Below are positions 1 through 12,070 of a stretch of DNA of 16,015 nt, one piece after another. Where the stretch lies: assembly GCA_964632945.1 (NCBI GenBank), contig CAZWCX010000147.1:1-16015 (forward strand), given 5' to 3'. A program made the translations under genes and the position numbers. Each line of letters begins with the position of its first letter. The first letter of the stretch is position 1. The notes below the pieces were generated by a model. That model made no database searches and was not told the DNA's origin. It saw only the letters and a list, made by a program, of their open reading frames with translations. The DNA comes from CAZWCX01 sp964632945. GTDB lineage: Bacteria; Planctomycetota; MHYJ01; WSZJ01; CAZWCX01.

Positions 1-4449
<4,449 letters not shown>

Positions 4450-4480
4450 CTTCGTCCTCGTTCGCTCCGGGAAAAACCTG

Positions 4481-4509
4481 ATTCTACGCCGACCGTCGCA
4501 GCCGGAAAA
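4481..4509 (-). promoter_or_regulatory. Candidate promoter for kinase A
   Basis: Read on the minus strand, TAGAAT at 4486-4481 matches five of six positions of the sigma-70 -10 box. Exactly 17 bases upstream lies TTTTCC (4509-4504), which matches only three of six -35 positions. The first transcribed base would fall near 4474, giving a leader of about 25 bases before the kinase A ATG. The -10 box stands out in this GC-rich context, but the -35 is weak and the call rests on pattern alone. Confidence 0.35.
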
Positions 4510-4532
4510 GCCTAATCGCGGGGGACCCACGG

Positions 4533-4551
4533 GCGGGCGCTTGACGCCCGC
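4533..4551. promoter_or_regulatory. Inverted repeat over the candidate -35 box (possible operator)
   Basis: A perfect 7-bp inverted repeat, GCGGGCG then CGCCCGC, is separated by the 5-base loop CTTGA. It lies in the 143-bp divergent region between kinase A and the histidine kinase and covers the candidate -35 hexamer TTGACG. It could bind a dimeric regulator or form a hairpin. High GC makes such repeats fairly common by chance, so this is only a candidate. Confidence 0.3.
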
Positions 4552-4569
4552 GATCGGGTAGGGTTGAAT
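4541..4569 (+). promoter_or_regulatory. Candidate sigma-70 promoter for the histidine kinase operon
   Basis: TTGACG at 4541-4546 (five of six to the -35 consensus) is followed after a 17-base spacer by TTGAAT at 4564-4569 (four of six to the -10 consensus). Transcription would begin near 4576, only about 17 bases before the histidine kinase ATG. The -35 hexamer overlaps the loop and right arm of an inverted repeat (4533-4551), which could serve as an operator. Spacing is ideal, but chance occurrence cannot be excluded. Confidence 0.4.
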
Positions 4570-4578
4570 GTACCCCCC

Positions 4579-4588
4579 GAGGGGGAGA
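4579..4588 (+). promoter_or_regulatory. Strong Shine-Dalgarno site of the histidine kinase, partly in a hairpin
   Basis: The purine run GAGGGGGAGA lies five bases before the ATG at 4593 and fixes the histidine kinase start. The five Gs at 4581-4585 can pair with five Cs at 4573-4577 across a 3-base CGA loop, so part of the site could be hidden in a small hairpin. An ATG at 4568 belongs to another frame and is not the start. Confidence 0.6.
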
Positions 4589-4592
4589 ATGC

Positions 4593-5396
4593 ATGCTGGA
4601 ATCCGGGCCCGAACTGGCGCGCGTCGTCGAAGAGCTCTCCCGGGAGGTGGAGCGCCGCAAGCAGGCCGAAGAGGACCTCCGTCGCACCACGGAGGAACTG
4701 CGGCGTTCCAACCTCGAGCTGGAGCAGTTCGCCGCCGTCGCCTCCCACGACCTTCAGGAGCCACTGCGCATGGTCGCCGGCTACGCGCAGTTGCTCGGAC
4801 GCCGTTACCGCGGCCGTCTCGACGCCGACGCGGACGAGTTCATCGGCTATCTCGTGGACGGCGCCACCCGGATGCAATCCCTGATCCAGGATCTGCTGAC
4901 CTACGCCCGGGTCGGCAAGGCGCGCCGCCTGGACGAGCCCACCGACCTGTCCCGGGCATTGCAGCAGGCCCTCGAGCGACTCGAGGCCGGCGTGCGCGAA
5001 TCCGCAGCCACCGTGACCGCCGATCCGCTTCCGGTCCTCTCCGCCGACCCCGTCGAGGCGGTGCAACTGTTCCAGAACCTGGTCGGGAACGCGCTCAAGT
5101 ACCGCCGCCCTGAAGCGCCGCCCCGGGTCCATGTTTCCGCGCGCCGGGAAGGCCCGAATTGGATCATTTCGGTGCGCGACAACGGCATCGGCATCGACGC
5201 GCAATACGCCGGCCGGCTGTTCGTGCCGTTCCAGCGCCTGCACACGCGCGCGGAATACCCGGGTACCGGGATCGGCCTGGCCTTGTGCCGGAAAATCGTC
5301 GAGGGGCACGGCGGCCGCATCTGGATCGATCCGCAGCCGGGTCCGGGGACCGTCTTGTGCTTCGCGCTTCCCGACACGAGGGGAGTGACGGCGTGA
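4593..5396 (+). CDS. Soluble sensorless histidine kinase (DHp plus catalytic domain), phytochrome-associated type
   Basis: A 267-residue sensor-type histidine kinase that should autophosphorylate on His and pass the phosphate to the adjacent response regulator. Residues 8-47 form a charged coiled coil (ELSREVERRKQAEEDLRR and on) of the kind that usually links a PAS or GAF domain to DHp. The H box is SHDLQEPLR with His52. The ATPase has an N box (QNLVGNALKY, Asn162 and Asn166), a G1 box (VRDNGIGI, Asp196), an F box (LFVPFQRLH) and a G2 box (GTGIGLAL). There is no signal peptide, membrane helix or sensor domain, so it is short for the family and must receive its input through a partner or the coiled coil. 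The H box and Rcp1-like partner resemble phytochrome-type (Cph1/Rcp1) kinases. The ATG at 4593 follows a strong ribosome site. The stop overlaps the next start as GTGA, implying one operon with translational coupling. Confidence 0.93.
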   Translation: MLESGPELARVVEELSREVERRKQAEEDLRRTTEELRRSNLELEQFAAVASHDLQEPLRMVAGYAQLLGRRYRGRLDADADEFIGYLVDGATRMQSLIQDLLTYARVGKARRLDEPTDLSRALQQALERLEAGVRESAATVTADPLPVLSADPVEAVQLFQNLVGNALKYRRPEAPPRVHVSARREGPNWIISVRDNGIGIDAQYAGRLFVPFQRLHTRAEYPGTGIGLALCRKIVEGHGGRIWIDPQPGPGTVLCFALPDTRGVTA

Positions 5397-5830
5397 AAGG
5401 CCACCCGATCGAGATCCTGATGGCGGAGGACAACCCGGGGGACGTGCGCCTCACCCGCGAGGCCCTGCGGGACGCGAAGCTGCACAACAACCTGACGGTC
5501 GTCCCCGACGGCGTCGAGGCGCTCGCCTACCTGCGCCGGGAGGGGAAGTACGCCCGAGCGGTGCGGCCGGACATGATCCTGCTCGACTGGAACATGCCGC
5601 GCAAGAGCGGTCGTGAAGTGCTGGAAGAGGTCAAGGCGGATCCGGCGCTGCGGCGGATCCCGGTGGTGGTGCTCACCTCTTCGCAAGCCGACGAGGACAT
5701 CGTCAAGGCGTACGAACTGCACGCAAACTGCTATGTGACCAAGCCGGTGGGCCTGGATCAGTTCATCGCGGCGGTTCAGTCGATTCAGGACTTCTGGTTC
5801 ACGATCGTGCGCTTGCCGGAAGAGACGTAG
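5393..5830 (+). CDS. Single-domain response regulator, CheY/Rcp1-like
   Basis: A 145-residue receiver domain with no output domain, expected to accept phosphate from the upstream histidine kinase and act by protein contact or as a phosphorelay intermediate. All key residues are present: acidic pair Glu12-Asp13 (ILMAEDNPGDVRL), phosphoacceptor Asp65 (MILLDWNMP), switch Thr95 (VVVLTSS) and Lys117 (YVTKPVG). The C-terminal helix carries the DFWF motif typical of Rcp1-type regulators. The start is GTG at 5393, overlapping the kinase stop (GTGA), with GAGGGGA at 5378-5384 about eight bases upstream; an internal ATG at codon 10 would cut into the first beta strand. It ends 45 bases before the stop of the convergent kinase B. 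The lack of an output domain leaves the downstream target unknown; the Ser/Thr kinases next door are possible but unproven partners. Confidence 0.93.
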   Translation: MKGHPIEILMAEDNPGDVRLTREALRDAKLHNNLTVVPDGVEALAYLRREGKYARAVRPDMILLDWNMPRKSGREVLEEVKADPALRRIPVVVLTSSQADEDIVKAYELHANCYVTKPVGLDQFIAAVQSIQDFWFTIVRLPEET

Positions 5831-5834
5831 CGCG

Positions 5835-5870
5835 CCGGAGAAGCCGCCTCCGGGTTCACGGCCCGGGCCG
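5835..5870. terminator. Candidate bidirectional terminator between convergent genes
   Basis: The 45-bp gap between the response regulator stop and the kinase B stop holds two GC-rich inverted repeats. One is CCGGAG, a 7-base loop, then CTCCGG (5835-5853). The other is the perfect 12-bp palindrome CGGCCCGGGCCG (5859-5870). Location between converging genes fits a shared terminator. Neither is followed by a T tract on either strand, so a classic intrinsic terminator is not shown. Confidence 0.35.
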
Positions 5871-5875
5871 CCGGA

Positions 5876-8800
5876 TCAGGGCAGGCGCAGCTTGCGCGTC
5901 CGGACCGGGAACGTCTCCACGCCGAGATCCCCCGCCGGGGCGACCACCCGTTCCACGCGGCCGTTGCGGGCGAGTTCGAGGACGACCTTTTCGCGTCCCG
6001 CCTCGCTGGCCGACAGGAGGGCGGAGCGGAGCTCCGCATCCGAGGCGACCGGCGTATCGTCGACGCGCAGGACGACGTCGGAGGGGCGGAGGCCGCAGCG
6101 GGCGGCGCCGCTGTCGGGATGGACGGCGCCGACGCCGGGGTGGGTGACGACGTCGACCGCGGCACCTTCCACGAGGATCTCGACCGCCTCGGGGCCGATC
6201 TCATCGAGGGTTTGCTGCGCCCACCGGCGCAGGCCTTCGGCGTCGACGGCGCCGCCCGCCCAGGTCCAGAAGTCGCGCAGGGTGGCGGCCTCGTACGGGC
6301 GTTCCTGGAGGGCGAGGGCGTCGCGGCGGAGGAGATGGACGACGCGGTCACGCGAGATCTCCCAGGCTTCCCGGAGTCCCGCCTGGGCGCCGGTCGGATC
6401 GCCGCGGAGGGCGAGGAGCAGGCCCCGATGGAAGCGAGCGTCGATGGCGGCCCACGGCGTGGGGTGGTGCGCGGGAAACCGGTCCCAGGCCGAGGGCAGG
6501 CCCTCCGCCCGGGCGGTCTCCTCCTTCGCCCGCTCGAGATCCCCCAATCGCTCGGCGCGGGTGTAGAGGGCGAGGGCTTCGTCGAGACGACCCTGGATCC
6601 AGCGGCCGTGGGCAAGGCGAAGGTGGTCGATGGCGTCCACCGGCGTGAAGGGGACGGGCCGCGTCCCCTCGCGGGCGCCCTGGAACTCCAGTCGTTCCAG
6701 GCGAACCAGGCCCCACGCATCGCCGGCGCCGTCGAGGCGAGCCTCGATGCCTGCGAAGGTGGGAGCGGCGGCGCGGGCGTCGACCGGAAGTTCCCCCTCC
6801 GCGGGGGGAATCCCCGGGTCGGGAGTGAAGCGGCCGTACAGGCGATCCTGGTGGGCGATCCAGCCCACTTCGAACGGCAGGGCCGTGGAGGCGATCGGGG
6901 CAAACTCGGCCAACCGGAGGCGGGGACCGGAGCGGAATGCCGACAGGCGCGCGGTGAGGAGCGAACCGTCCTCCTCGGACTCGAGAACGAAGGAGGGTCC
7001 GGGAGTCCCGGGCCCGGCGCCGATCCGGAACGAGGCCCCGGCGTCGCCGCGGCGCGCCGCGAGCGTCCCTTCAAGCCGCCACGATCCTGCCCCGGGGGCG
7101 ATCGGCACGACGATCCGGGCCGGCTCGGCGCGTGAGGCGAAGATCGTCCAGGAGCCATCCTCGTGCCGGCGCGCGGCGAACGGGGAGTCGGCGAGCCAAT
7201 CGAGCGGAACCGCATCGGCCCCGACCAGCCGCCACCGTTGTCGCATCTCGGCCAGGGCTTGCAGTTCCTCGACCCTTCGGGCCAGGAGGTCGCGCGCGGT
7301 CGCCTCCAGGCCGGCGCGCGAAAGCAGCAGGCGTCCCAGTCGCGCGGCATCGCTCCAGCGTCGGCGCTGCTCGAGCAGGCGCATCGCCTCGCCCAGCGCG
7401 CGCGCGGCCTCCGGCGCCGAATCCTCGGCGGCGCGCTCCGCCCGGGCGATCACTTCCTGGACCTGCCCCCCGGCGGCGAGGCAGCGCAGTTGACCGGCGA
7501 GGGCGGCTTCGCGAATGCGCGTGCCGGCGGCGGGAGAGGAGAATGCTTCCCGATAGGCGTCCGCGGCTTCTTCCGGGAAGCCGGCCTCCTCGGCGGCGGC
7601 CGCGAAATCGAGCCAGGCGTCGGGGGTCGGGCTCGTGCGCGCCCGGGACATGGCCCCCGCGTCGGTGGATGCAGGGGCGCGGACGGCCCCGGCGCCTTCG
7701 CCCGCGCGGGGATCCGCGCCCAGGGCGATCCACCCGCCCGCGGTGGAAACCAGGAACTCCTCCGCGCCGTCGCCGTCCAGGTCGGCGGCGGAGAAGTCCG
7801 CGTCGAGACGGACGCGCGACGATCCCGTGCGAGGCTGCAGCACGGCGAACGGCCGCTGGAGATCGTCGGCGCGCACGACGAAGAGGGCGCCGGCGGCCTG
7901 CCCCGCGGAGGCGGTCGCGCGCGGGTCGTGATCCAGCAGGGCGCACCAGAACAGGCTTCCGAAGGCCGAGTCCACGCGTTGCGCGCGGGCATGCCCCTCG
8001 TCGGTTTCCGACCAGTCGAAGACCGCCAGGGGCTTGCGCAGAAAGGTCCCGTCGTCCACCGGTTGGAGGAGGTAGGCGCCCGGCGGCGGAGTGAGTTCCT
8101 CGAACCGGGGCGAGCCCAAGGTGGCCCGTCGCCGCCGCGCCCCGGCGCGGTCCCAGCCGGAGCCGACGAGGAATCCCGGCGGGCGCCCCGGACGGTCGAG
8201 TCGGGCGATCCCGATCGGAGACCCGATCGCCGTGCCGTGCAGGGGAGCGGCTTCCCGCGTTTCGGCATCCCAGCGGAAGACCGTGATGCCGCGCGCGGGT
8301 CCGGAGGCGAGGAAGACCGCGAACTCGTCCCGGCCGTCCTCGTCGACGTCGAGCGGTTCGACGGCGACGGGATCCCCGGAGATCGGCAGGCACGCCGTCA
8401 CGGTGAGGGCGCGGGCGCCCGGATCCCATGCCAGGACGGCCACGTGCGGGCGAGCGGAGCGGACGGCGACGAGGATCTCCGGCCTGCGGTCGCCGTCGAG
8501 GTCCGCGCGCCGGGCCGGCAGGGGCCGCCCGTCGACCTCCACGGAGGCGACCGCGCGCAGGGTGTCGCCTTCCGGGCGGACCAGCCAGATCCGGCCGGCG
8601 CCCGCTTCCTCATCCCCGCCGCCCGCGAGCAGCGTCGGTCCCTCCGCGTCGTGGAGTCGCTCCACCGAGAGGGCGGACACGGGGAAGGCCGCCGACGGAT
8701 CGAGATCCGCTCCCCCGGTCGGGGCAACCCCCGCCGGACCCAGGCGCCCCCAGAACAGGCGTGTCCCACGCGTGCCGATGACTTCCGGGCCGGGCTTCCC

Positions 8801-11800
8801 GTCGAGGTCGACGACCACCGGCGCCTGCGCGTCCGTCGTGAAGGCGAGCGGGATTTCGCGGGCGAAAGCCCGGCAGAACGCCAGGCGGGACTGGACGTCG
8901 GCGCGCGACTCCGGCGTCAACTCCTCGCGGGCGAGGGCCCGAACGTACCACCCGGCGGCGCCGGCGAACGCCATCCCCCCTTCGGCCGCGCGGCCCCGAA
9001 GGTGCAGCGCCTCGGCCTGCACGCGAGGGTCGTCGGTGCGCGACAGGGTCCGGTCGAGCAGGACTCCCGCCGCCTCGAATCGGCGTAGTTCGAGCAGATC
9101 CCGGGCCAGCCCCAGGAGCATTCCCCCTTCCTCGGGTCGGCCGAGCGCCGCTCGCCAGGCCCGGTAGCGCTCCCGCAGGGCCAGATGGGAGTCCCCCTCG
9201 CGGGACAGCGCCCGGGCGAGGAGGGCGTGCGCCGCCGCCACCGGCAGGTCCTCGCCGGCCCGCATGGCCGCTTCGTAGTCGGAGACGAGATCGCGCGCCG
9301 CGTCGATCGCGCCCCGCGTGTCCTTTCCGGACGCCAGCGTCGCCTCGGCACGGGCCAGTCGCGTCCCGGCATCCGCCTGTCGGCGAAGTCGCTCGGCCTG
9401 CTCAACGCGCGTGCGTCGCGCCTCCTGCAGCCGGGGCCACAGGGTATAGCGGAACGACGTTCCCGCCGCCAGGAGCATCATTGCGGCCACCGTGGCGGCC
9501 CACCCGCGGTGCTGCAACGCCCAGCGCCAACGCTGGTAGAGCCAGGAGCGCCGGCGCGCCTGGATCATCTCCCCGACCAGGAACCGGTCGATGTCCTCCG
9601 CCAGCGCCAGTGCCGTGGGGTAGCGTCTCCGCGGGTCCTTTTCGATCGCCTTGAGGATGATCGTTTCCAGGTCCGGGTGCAAGTCGGGCGCATGCTTGCG
9701 CGGCGGCGCGGGATCGGTCTGGATGATGTCCGCCAGCAACTTGATGGGGTCCGGGTCGAAAAACGGCGTCGCCCCCGTGAGCAGTTGGTAGAGGACAACC
9801 CCGAGGGCGTACGTGTCGGTCGCCGGTCCGATCTTCTCCTGCAGCCCCGCCGCCTGTTCCGGGGCCATGTACGCCGGCGTCCCGAGGACGGTCCCCGCCT
9901 GGGTCAACAGCGTCTGGCTGTTGATGTCTTTGGCGATCCCGAAATCGGAGACGAGGACGCGAAAGGCGGATGTGCGCACGCCGCGGATCGACAGGGTGGT
10001 GTCGGCGACGGAGCGGAGCTTGGGACCCACGGCGCCCTGGCTGGTGATCAGGAGGTTGGCCGGCTTGAGGTCGCGGTGGACGAGCCGATGTTCGTGCGCG
10101 TGGTGGACGGCCCGCGCCGAGTCGCGCACGATCGTCAGCGCCACCCCCTGCGGGACCTTGCCCATGTGGTTGAGGATCTGCTGGAGACTCGATCCCTCCA
10201 CCAGATGCATGGTGTAGAAAAGTTTCCCTTCCGCCTCCCCGACGTCATAGACCTGCACGATGTTCGGGTGGTGGAGGCGCGCGGCGAGCAGGGCTTCGCG
10301 CTGGAAGCGGGCCTTGTTTTCCTCGGTCGTCTCCTCGCCGGGGAGCATGACCTTGAGGGCTACGGTCCGCTTCAATTCGGGATCGAAGGCACGGTAGACG
10401 ATGCCCATCGAGCCGCGGGCGAGCTCGCTGATGAGCTGGTAGCGACCGAACGTGCTGCTGCCGCCGCCACCCGCCTGTTTGGAGAAGAGGACCTTGAACT
10501 GCGACGAGCTGATGCCGACCGCCTTGCGTCCGGGAGGGGGGGCGAGCCCGGGTTGGACGGACTTTTCGGCGAGTCGCTGGGCGACCTTTTCGCCCACCCG
10601 ATCGGCCGGCGGCAGCGGGAGGTCGGGTGCCTCGGGAGCAGGCGCGGTGTCGGGGCGCGCCGCTTGGCCGGCCGGGCTCGGGGGCGCTGCGTGGACGATC
10701 GTCGGGGACGCGTCGGTGACCGCCGGAGCCGGCGCATGGATGAGGGTCGGCGAGGCGTCGGAGACCTCCGGGCCAGGAGAGTGGATGATCGTGGGAGACG
10801 ACTCGGTGACCGCCGGAGCGGGGGCGGTCGTGTCGGAGGTTTTCGGGGAGGAACCCGCATCCACGGTTGGGGGAGGCGTGCCCGGACGGCGGGCCGAAGG
10901 CGGCAGGCGCAGAAGCATGGTCTGCATCTGGATGCCGGAGCCGGCGGAATCCCCCGCGTCGTCGGCGCTCTCCTGCGGGACCGGCTGAGCCGTGGTCGCC
11001 GGCGGGGTCGCAGCGGACGGGGGAGGGGGCGCGGGCGGACGGGCCGTGGAGGCGTCCAGAAGAAGCGTGGAGACCTGATAGGCGGGATCCGGTTGCGGGG
11101 TGAGGCCTGCGGGTCGGCTTTCCGCCGCGGCCGCAGCACGGTCGGCGGGTGCGACGGCGCTTGCCGGCGAGACCGGCAGGATGAGGGTGGCTTCGAGTGG
11201 AGATGCGGGCGCCGCGGCGGCAGGCGGTGGCGTCCCCGGCGCCGGCGGGGCGGTCGGGGCAGGCGGCTGCGGCGGGGCGGCCGGGAGGATAAGGGTGGCT
11301 TCCAGCGGGGACGGGGGCGCGACAGGCGGCGGCGCGGGCGCGGGCGGCTGCGGCGGGGTGGCCGGGAGGATGACGGTGGCTTCCAGCGGGGACGGGGGCG
11401 CGGCGGGCGGCGGCGCGGGCGCGGGCGGCTGCGGCGGGGCGGCCGGGAGGATAAGGGTGGCTTCCAGCGGGGACGGGGGCGCGACAGGCGGCGGCGCGGG
11501 CGCGGGCGGCTGCGGCGGGGTGGCCGGGAGGATGAAGGTGGCTTCCAGCGGGGACGGGGGTGCGGCGGGCGGCGGCGCGGGCGCGGGTATGGCCGGCGGA
11601 ACGGAGGTCGCGGCGGCGGGGGGCGGAGGCGGTGACGGGCGTGCGGGCGCCGCCGCCGCGGTCGGCGCCACTCGCGCGGCCGGCGAGGGGATCGACGCGG
11701 CGGGGTGGGCGGGTGGAGTCGCCGGCACTCCCGATTCCCGGGGAATGAAGCCGGACCGGGAAGAACCCGCTCCGGGCGATCGATTTGCCTCCGACCCGAC

Positions 11801-12070
11801 CGCAGAGCGCGCCTCGTCGGAGAGCGCGGGCATGACCGGGGGATGCGCGGCCGGGGGCTGGGCGGGAACTTCTTCGGCCTTGAGCAATTCCACGAGCTGG
11901 ACGAAGCTGAGCAGGCCCCGCTCGACCATGATCTTGCCGAGGAATCGCTGCGGGCGGCCGGCGAAGCGGTCGACGTCGCGCTCCTTCAGGCAGGAGCGCA
12001 TTTCCTCATCGCTCACGTACCCCTTGGCGACGGCCTTCCGGCCCAGGATCACATCCGGATCCACGTCCAT
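5876..12070 (-). CDS. Giant transmembrane Ser/Thr protein kinase with MshEN-like N-terminus, repeat-rich linker, FG-GAP sensor and PDZ (kinase B)
   Basis: Complete 2064-residue Hanks-type kinase, the only full member of the trio. Order: a two-repeat helical domain (about 8-67) resembling MshEN; a Pro/Ala-rich linker (about 70-540) with a 27-residue repeat (about 162-269) and a 15-residue repeat (about 423-467); kinase domain (about 543-825) with Gly loop ARGSMGIV, Lys573 of VALK, HRDLKPAN with Asp667, DFG at 709 and YMAPEQ; a membrane segment near 851-869; coiled-coil/TPR-like helices; four Asp-rich FG-GAP-type loops (about 1085, 1187, 1238, 1426: the first, DLDGKPGPE, degenerate; then DLDGDRRPE, DVDEDGRDE, DLDGDGAEE); PLDWLADSP near 1622 and a beta-rich block; TPR-like helices; and a PDZ domain (about 1970-2055). 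All catalytic residues are present, so it should be active. The ATG at 12070 was chosen because the frame upstream is Arg/Pro-rich, overlaps kinase C and lacks family similarity. It lies 98 bases downstream of kinase C on the same strand, so co-transcription is plausible. Ligand and substrates are unknown. Confidence 0.95.
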   Translation of the reverse strand: MDVDPDVILGRKAVAKGYVSDEEMRSCLKERDVDRFAGRPQRFLGKIMVERGLLSFVQLVELLKAEEVPAQPPAAHPPVMPALSDEARSAVGSEANRSPGAGSSRSGFIPRESGVPATPPAHPAASIPSPAARVAPTAAAAPARPSPPPPPAAATSVPPAIPAPAPPPAAPPSPLEATFILPATPPQPPAPAPPPVAPPSPLEATLILPAAPPQPPAPAPPPAAPPSPLEATVILPATPPQPPAPAPPPVAPPSPLEATLILPAAPPQPPAPTAPPAPGTPPPAAAAPASPLEATLILPVSPASAVAPADRAAAAAESRPAGLTPQPDPAYQVSTLLLDASTARPPAPPPPSAATPPATTAQPVPQESADDAGDSAGSGIQMQTMLLRLPPSARRPGTPPPTVDAGSSPKTSDTTAPAPAVTESSPTIIHSPGPEVSDASPTLIHAPAPAVTDASPTIVHAAPPSPAGQAARPDTAPAPEAPDLPLPPADRVGEKVAQRLAEKSVQPGLAPPPGRKAVGISSSQFKVLFSKQAGGGGSSTFGRYQLISELARGSMGIVYRAFDPELKRTVALKVMLPGEETTEENKARFQREALLAARLHHPNIVQVYDVGEAEGKLFYTMHLVEGSSLQQILNHMGKVPQGVALTIVRDSARAVHHAHEHRLVHRDLKPANLLITSQGAVGPKLRSVADTTLSIRGVRTSAFRVLVSDFGIAKDINSQTLLTQAGTVLGTPAYMAPEQAAGLQEKIGPATDTYALGVVLYQLLTGATPFFDPDPIKLLADIIQTDPAPPRKHAPDLHPDLETIILKAIEKDPRRRYPTALALAEDIDRFLVGEMIQARRRSWLYQRWRWALQHRGWAATVAAMMLLAAGTSFRYTLWPRLQEARRTRVEQAERLRRQADAGTRLARAEATLASGKDTRGAIDAARDLVSDYEAAMRAGEDLPVAAAHALLARALSREGDSHLALRERYRAWRAALGRPEEGGMLLGLARDLLELRRFEAAGVLLDRTLSRTDDPRVQAEALHLRGRAAEGGMAFAGAAGWYVRALAREELTPESRADVQSRLAFCRAFAREIPLAFTTDAQAPVVVDLDGKPGPEVIGTRGTRLFWGRLGPAGVAPTGGADLDPSAAFPVSALSVERLHDAEGPTLLAGGGDEEAGAGRIWLVRPEGDTLRAVASVEVDGRPLPARRADLDGDRRPEILVAVRSARPHVAVLAWDPGARALTVTACLPISGDPVAVEPLDVDEDGRDEFAVFLASGPARGITVFRWDAETREAAPLHGTAIGSPIGIARLDRPGRPPGFLVGSGWDRAGARRRRATLGSPRFEELTPPPGAYLLQPVDDGTFLRKPLAVFDWSETDEGHARAQRVDSAFGSLFWCALLDHDPRATASAGQAAGALFVVRADDLQRPFAVLQPRTGSSRVRLDADFSAADLDGDGAEEFLVSTAGGWIALGADPRAGEGAGAVRAPASTDAGAMSRARTSPTPDAWLDFAAAAEEAGFPEEAADAYREAFSSPAAGTRIREAALAGQLRCLAAGGQVQEVIARAERAAEDSAPEAARALGEAMRLLEQRRRWSDAARLGRLLLSRAGLEATARDLLARRVEELQALAEMRQRWRLVGADAVPLDWLADSPFAARRHEDGSWTIFASRAEPARIVVPIAPGAGSWRLEGTLAARRGDAGASFRIGAGPGTPGPSFVLESEEDGSLLTARLSAFRSGPRLRLAEFAPIASTALPFEVGWIAHQDRLYGRFTPDPGIPPAEGELPVDARAAAPTFAGIEARLDGAGDAWGLVRLERLEFQGAREGTRPVPFTPVDAIDHLRLAHGRWIQGRLDEALALYTRAERLGDLERAKEETARAEGLPSAWDRFPAHHPTPWAAIDARFHRGLLLALRGDPTGAQAGLREAWEISRDRVVHLLRRDALALQERPYEAATLRDFWTWAGGAVDAEGLRRWAQQTLDEIGPEAVEILVEGAAVDVVTHPGVGAVHPDSGAARCGLRPSDVVLRVDDTPVASDAELRSALLSASEAGREKVVLELARNGRVERVVAPAGDLGVETFPVRTRKLRLP
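10670..10804 (-). repeat. Three-copy 45-bp (15-residue) tandem repeat in the kinase B linker
   Basis: Three in-frame 45-bp units (10760-10804, 10715-10759, 10670-10714) encode variants of DASPTLIHAPAPAVT. The conserved core is SPT, two aliphatic residues and His (SPTIIH, SPTLIH, SPTIVH). A half unit encoding APAPAVT follows at about 10805-10825. The arrangement is in the disordered segment before the kinase domain. Confidence 0.85.
11265..11588 (-). repeat. Four-copy 81-bp (27-residue) tandem repeat in the kinase B linker
   Basis: Four exact-length 81-bp units begin at 11265, 11346, 11427 and 11508. Each encodes SPLEAT[FLV]ILP followed by a PPQPPAPAPPP-type stretch. Units at 11265 and 11427 look identical over 81 bases, and units at 11346 and 11508 differ at only a few positions, so the array appears to be a duplicated 162-bp dimer. 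A fifth, diverged SPLEATLILP lies 108 bases away near 11170-11205. All copies stay in frame. Confidence 0.9.

Noticed and set aside
4568..5113. Alternative plus-strand frame starting at the ATG at 4568
   Set aside because: It is out of frame with the histidine kinase and its translation is Arg/Pro-rich without motifs; the ATG at 4593 has a proper ribosome site and opens the H-box frame.
11265..11588. Possible CRISPR array from regularly spaced repeats
   Set aside because: The units are directly tandem, have no variable spacers, keep the reading frame and encode a Pro-rich peptide.
9185..11635. An 816-residue open frame on the plus strand
   Set aside because: Antisense to kinase B. Its tail of Arg/Gly repeats is simply the reverse of the Pro/Ala-rich linker repeats.
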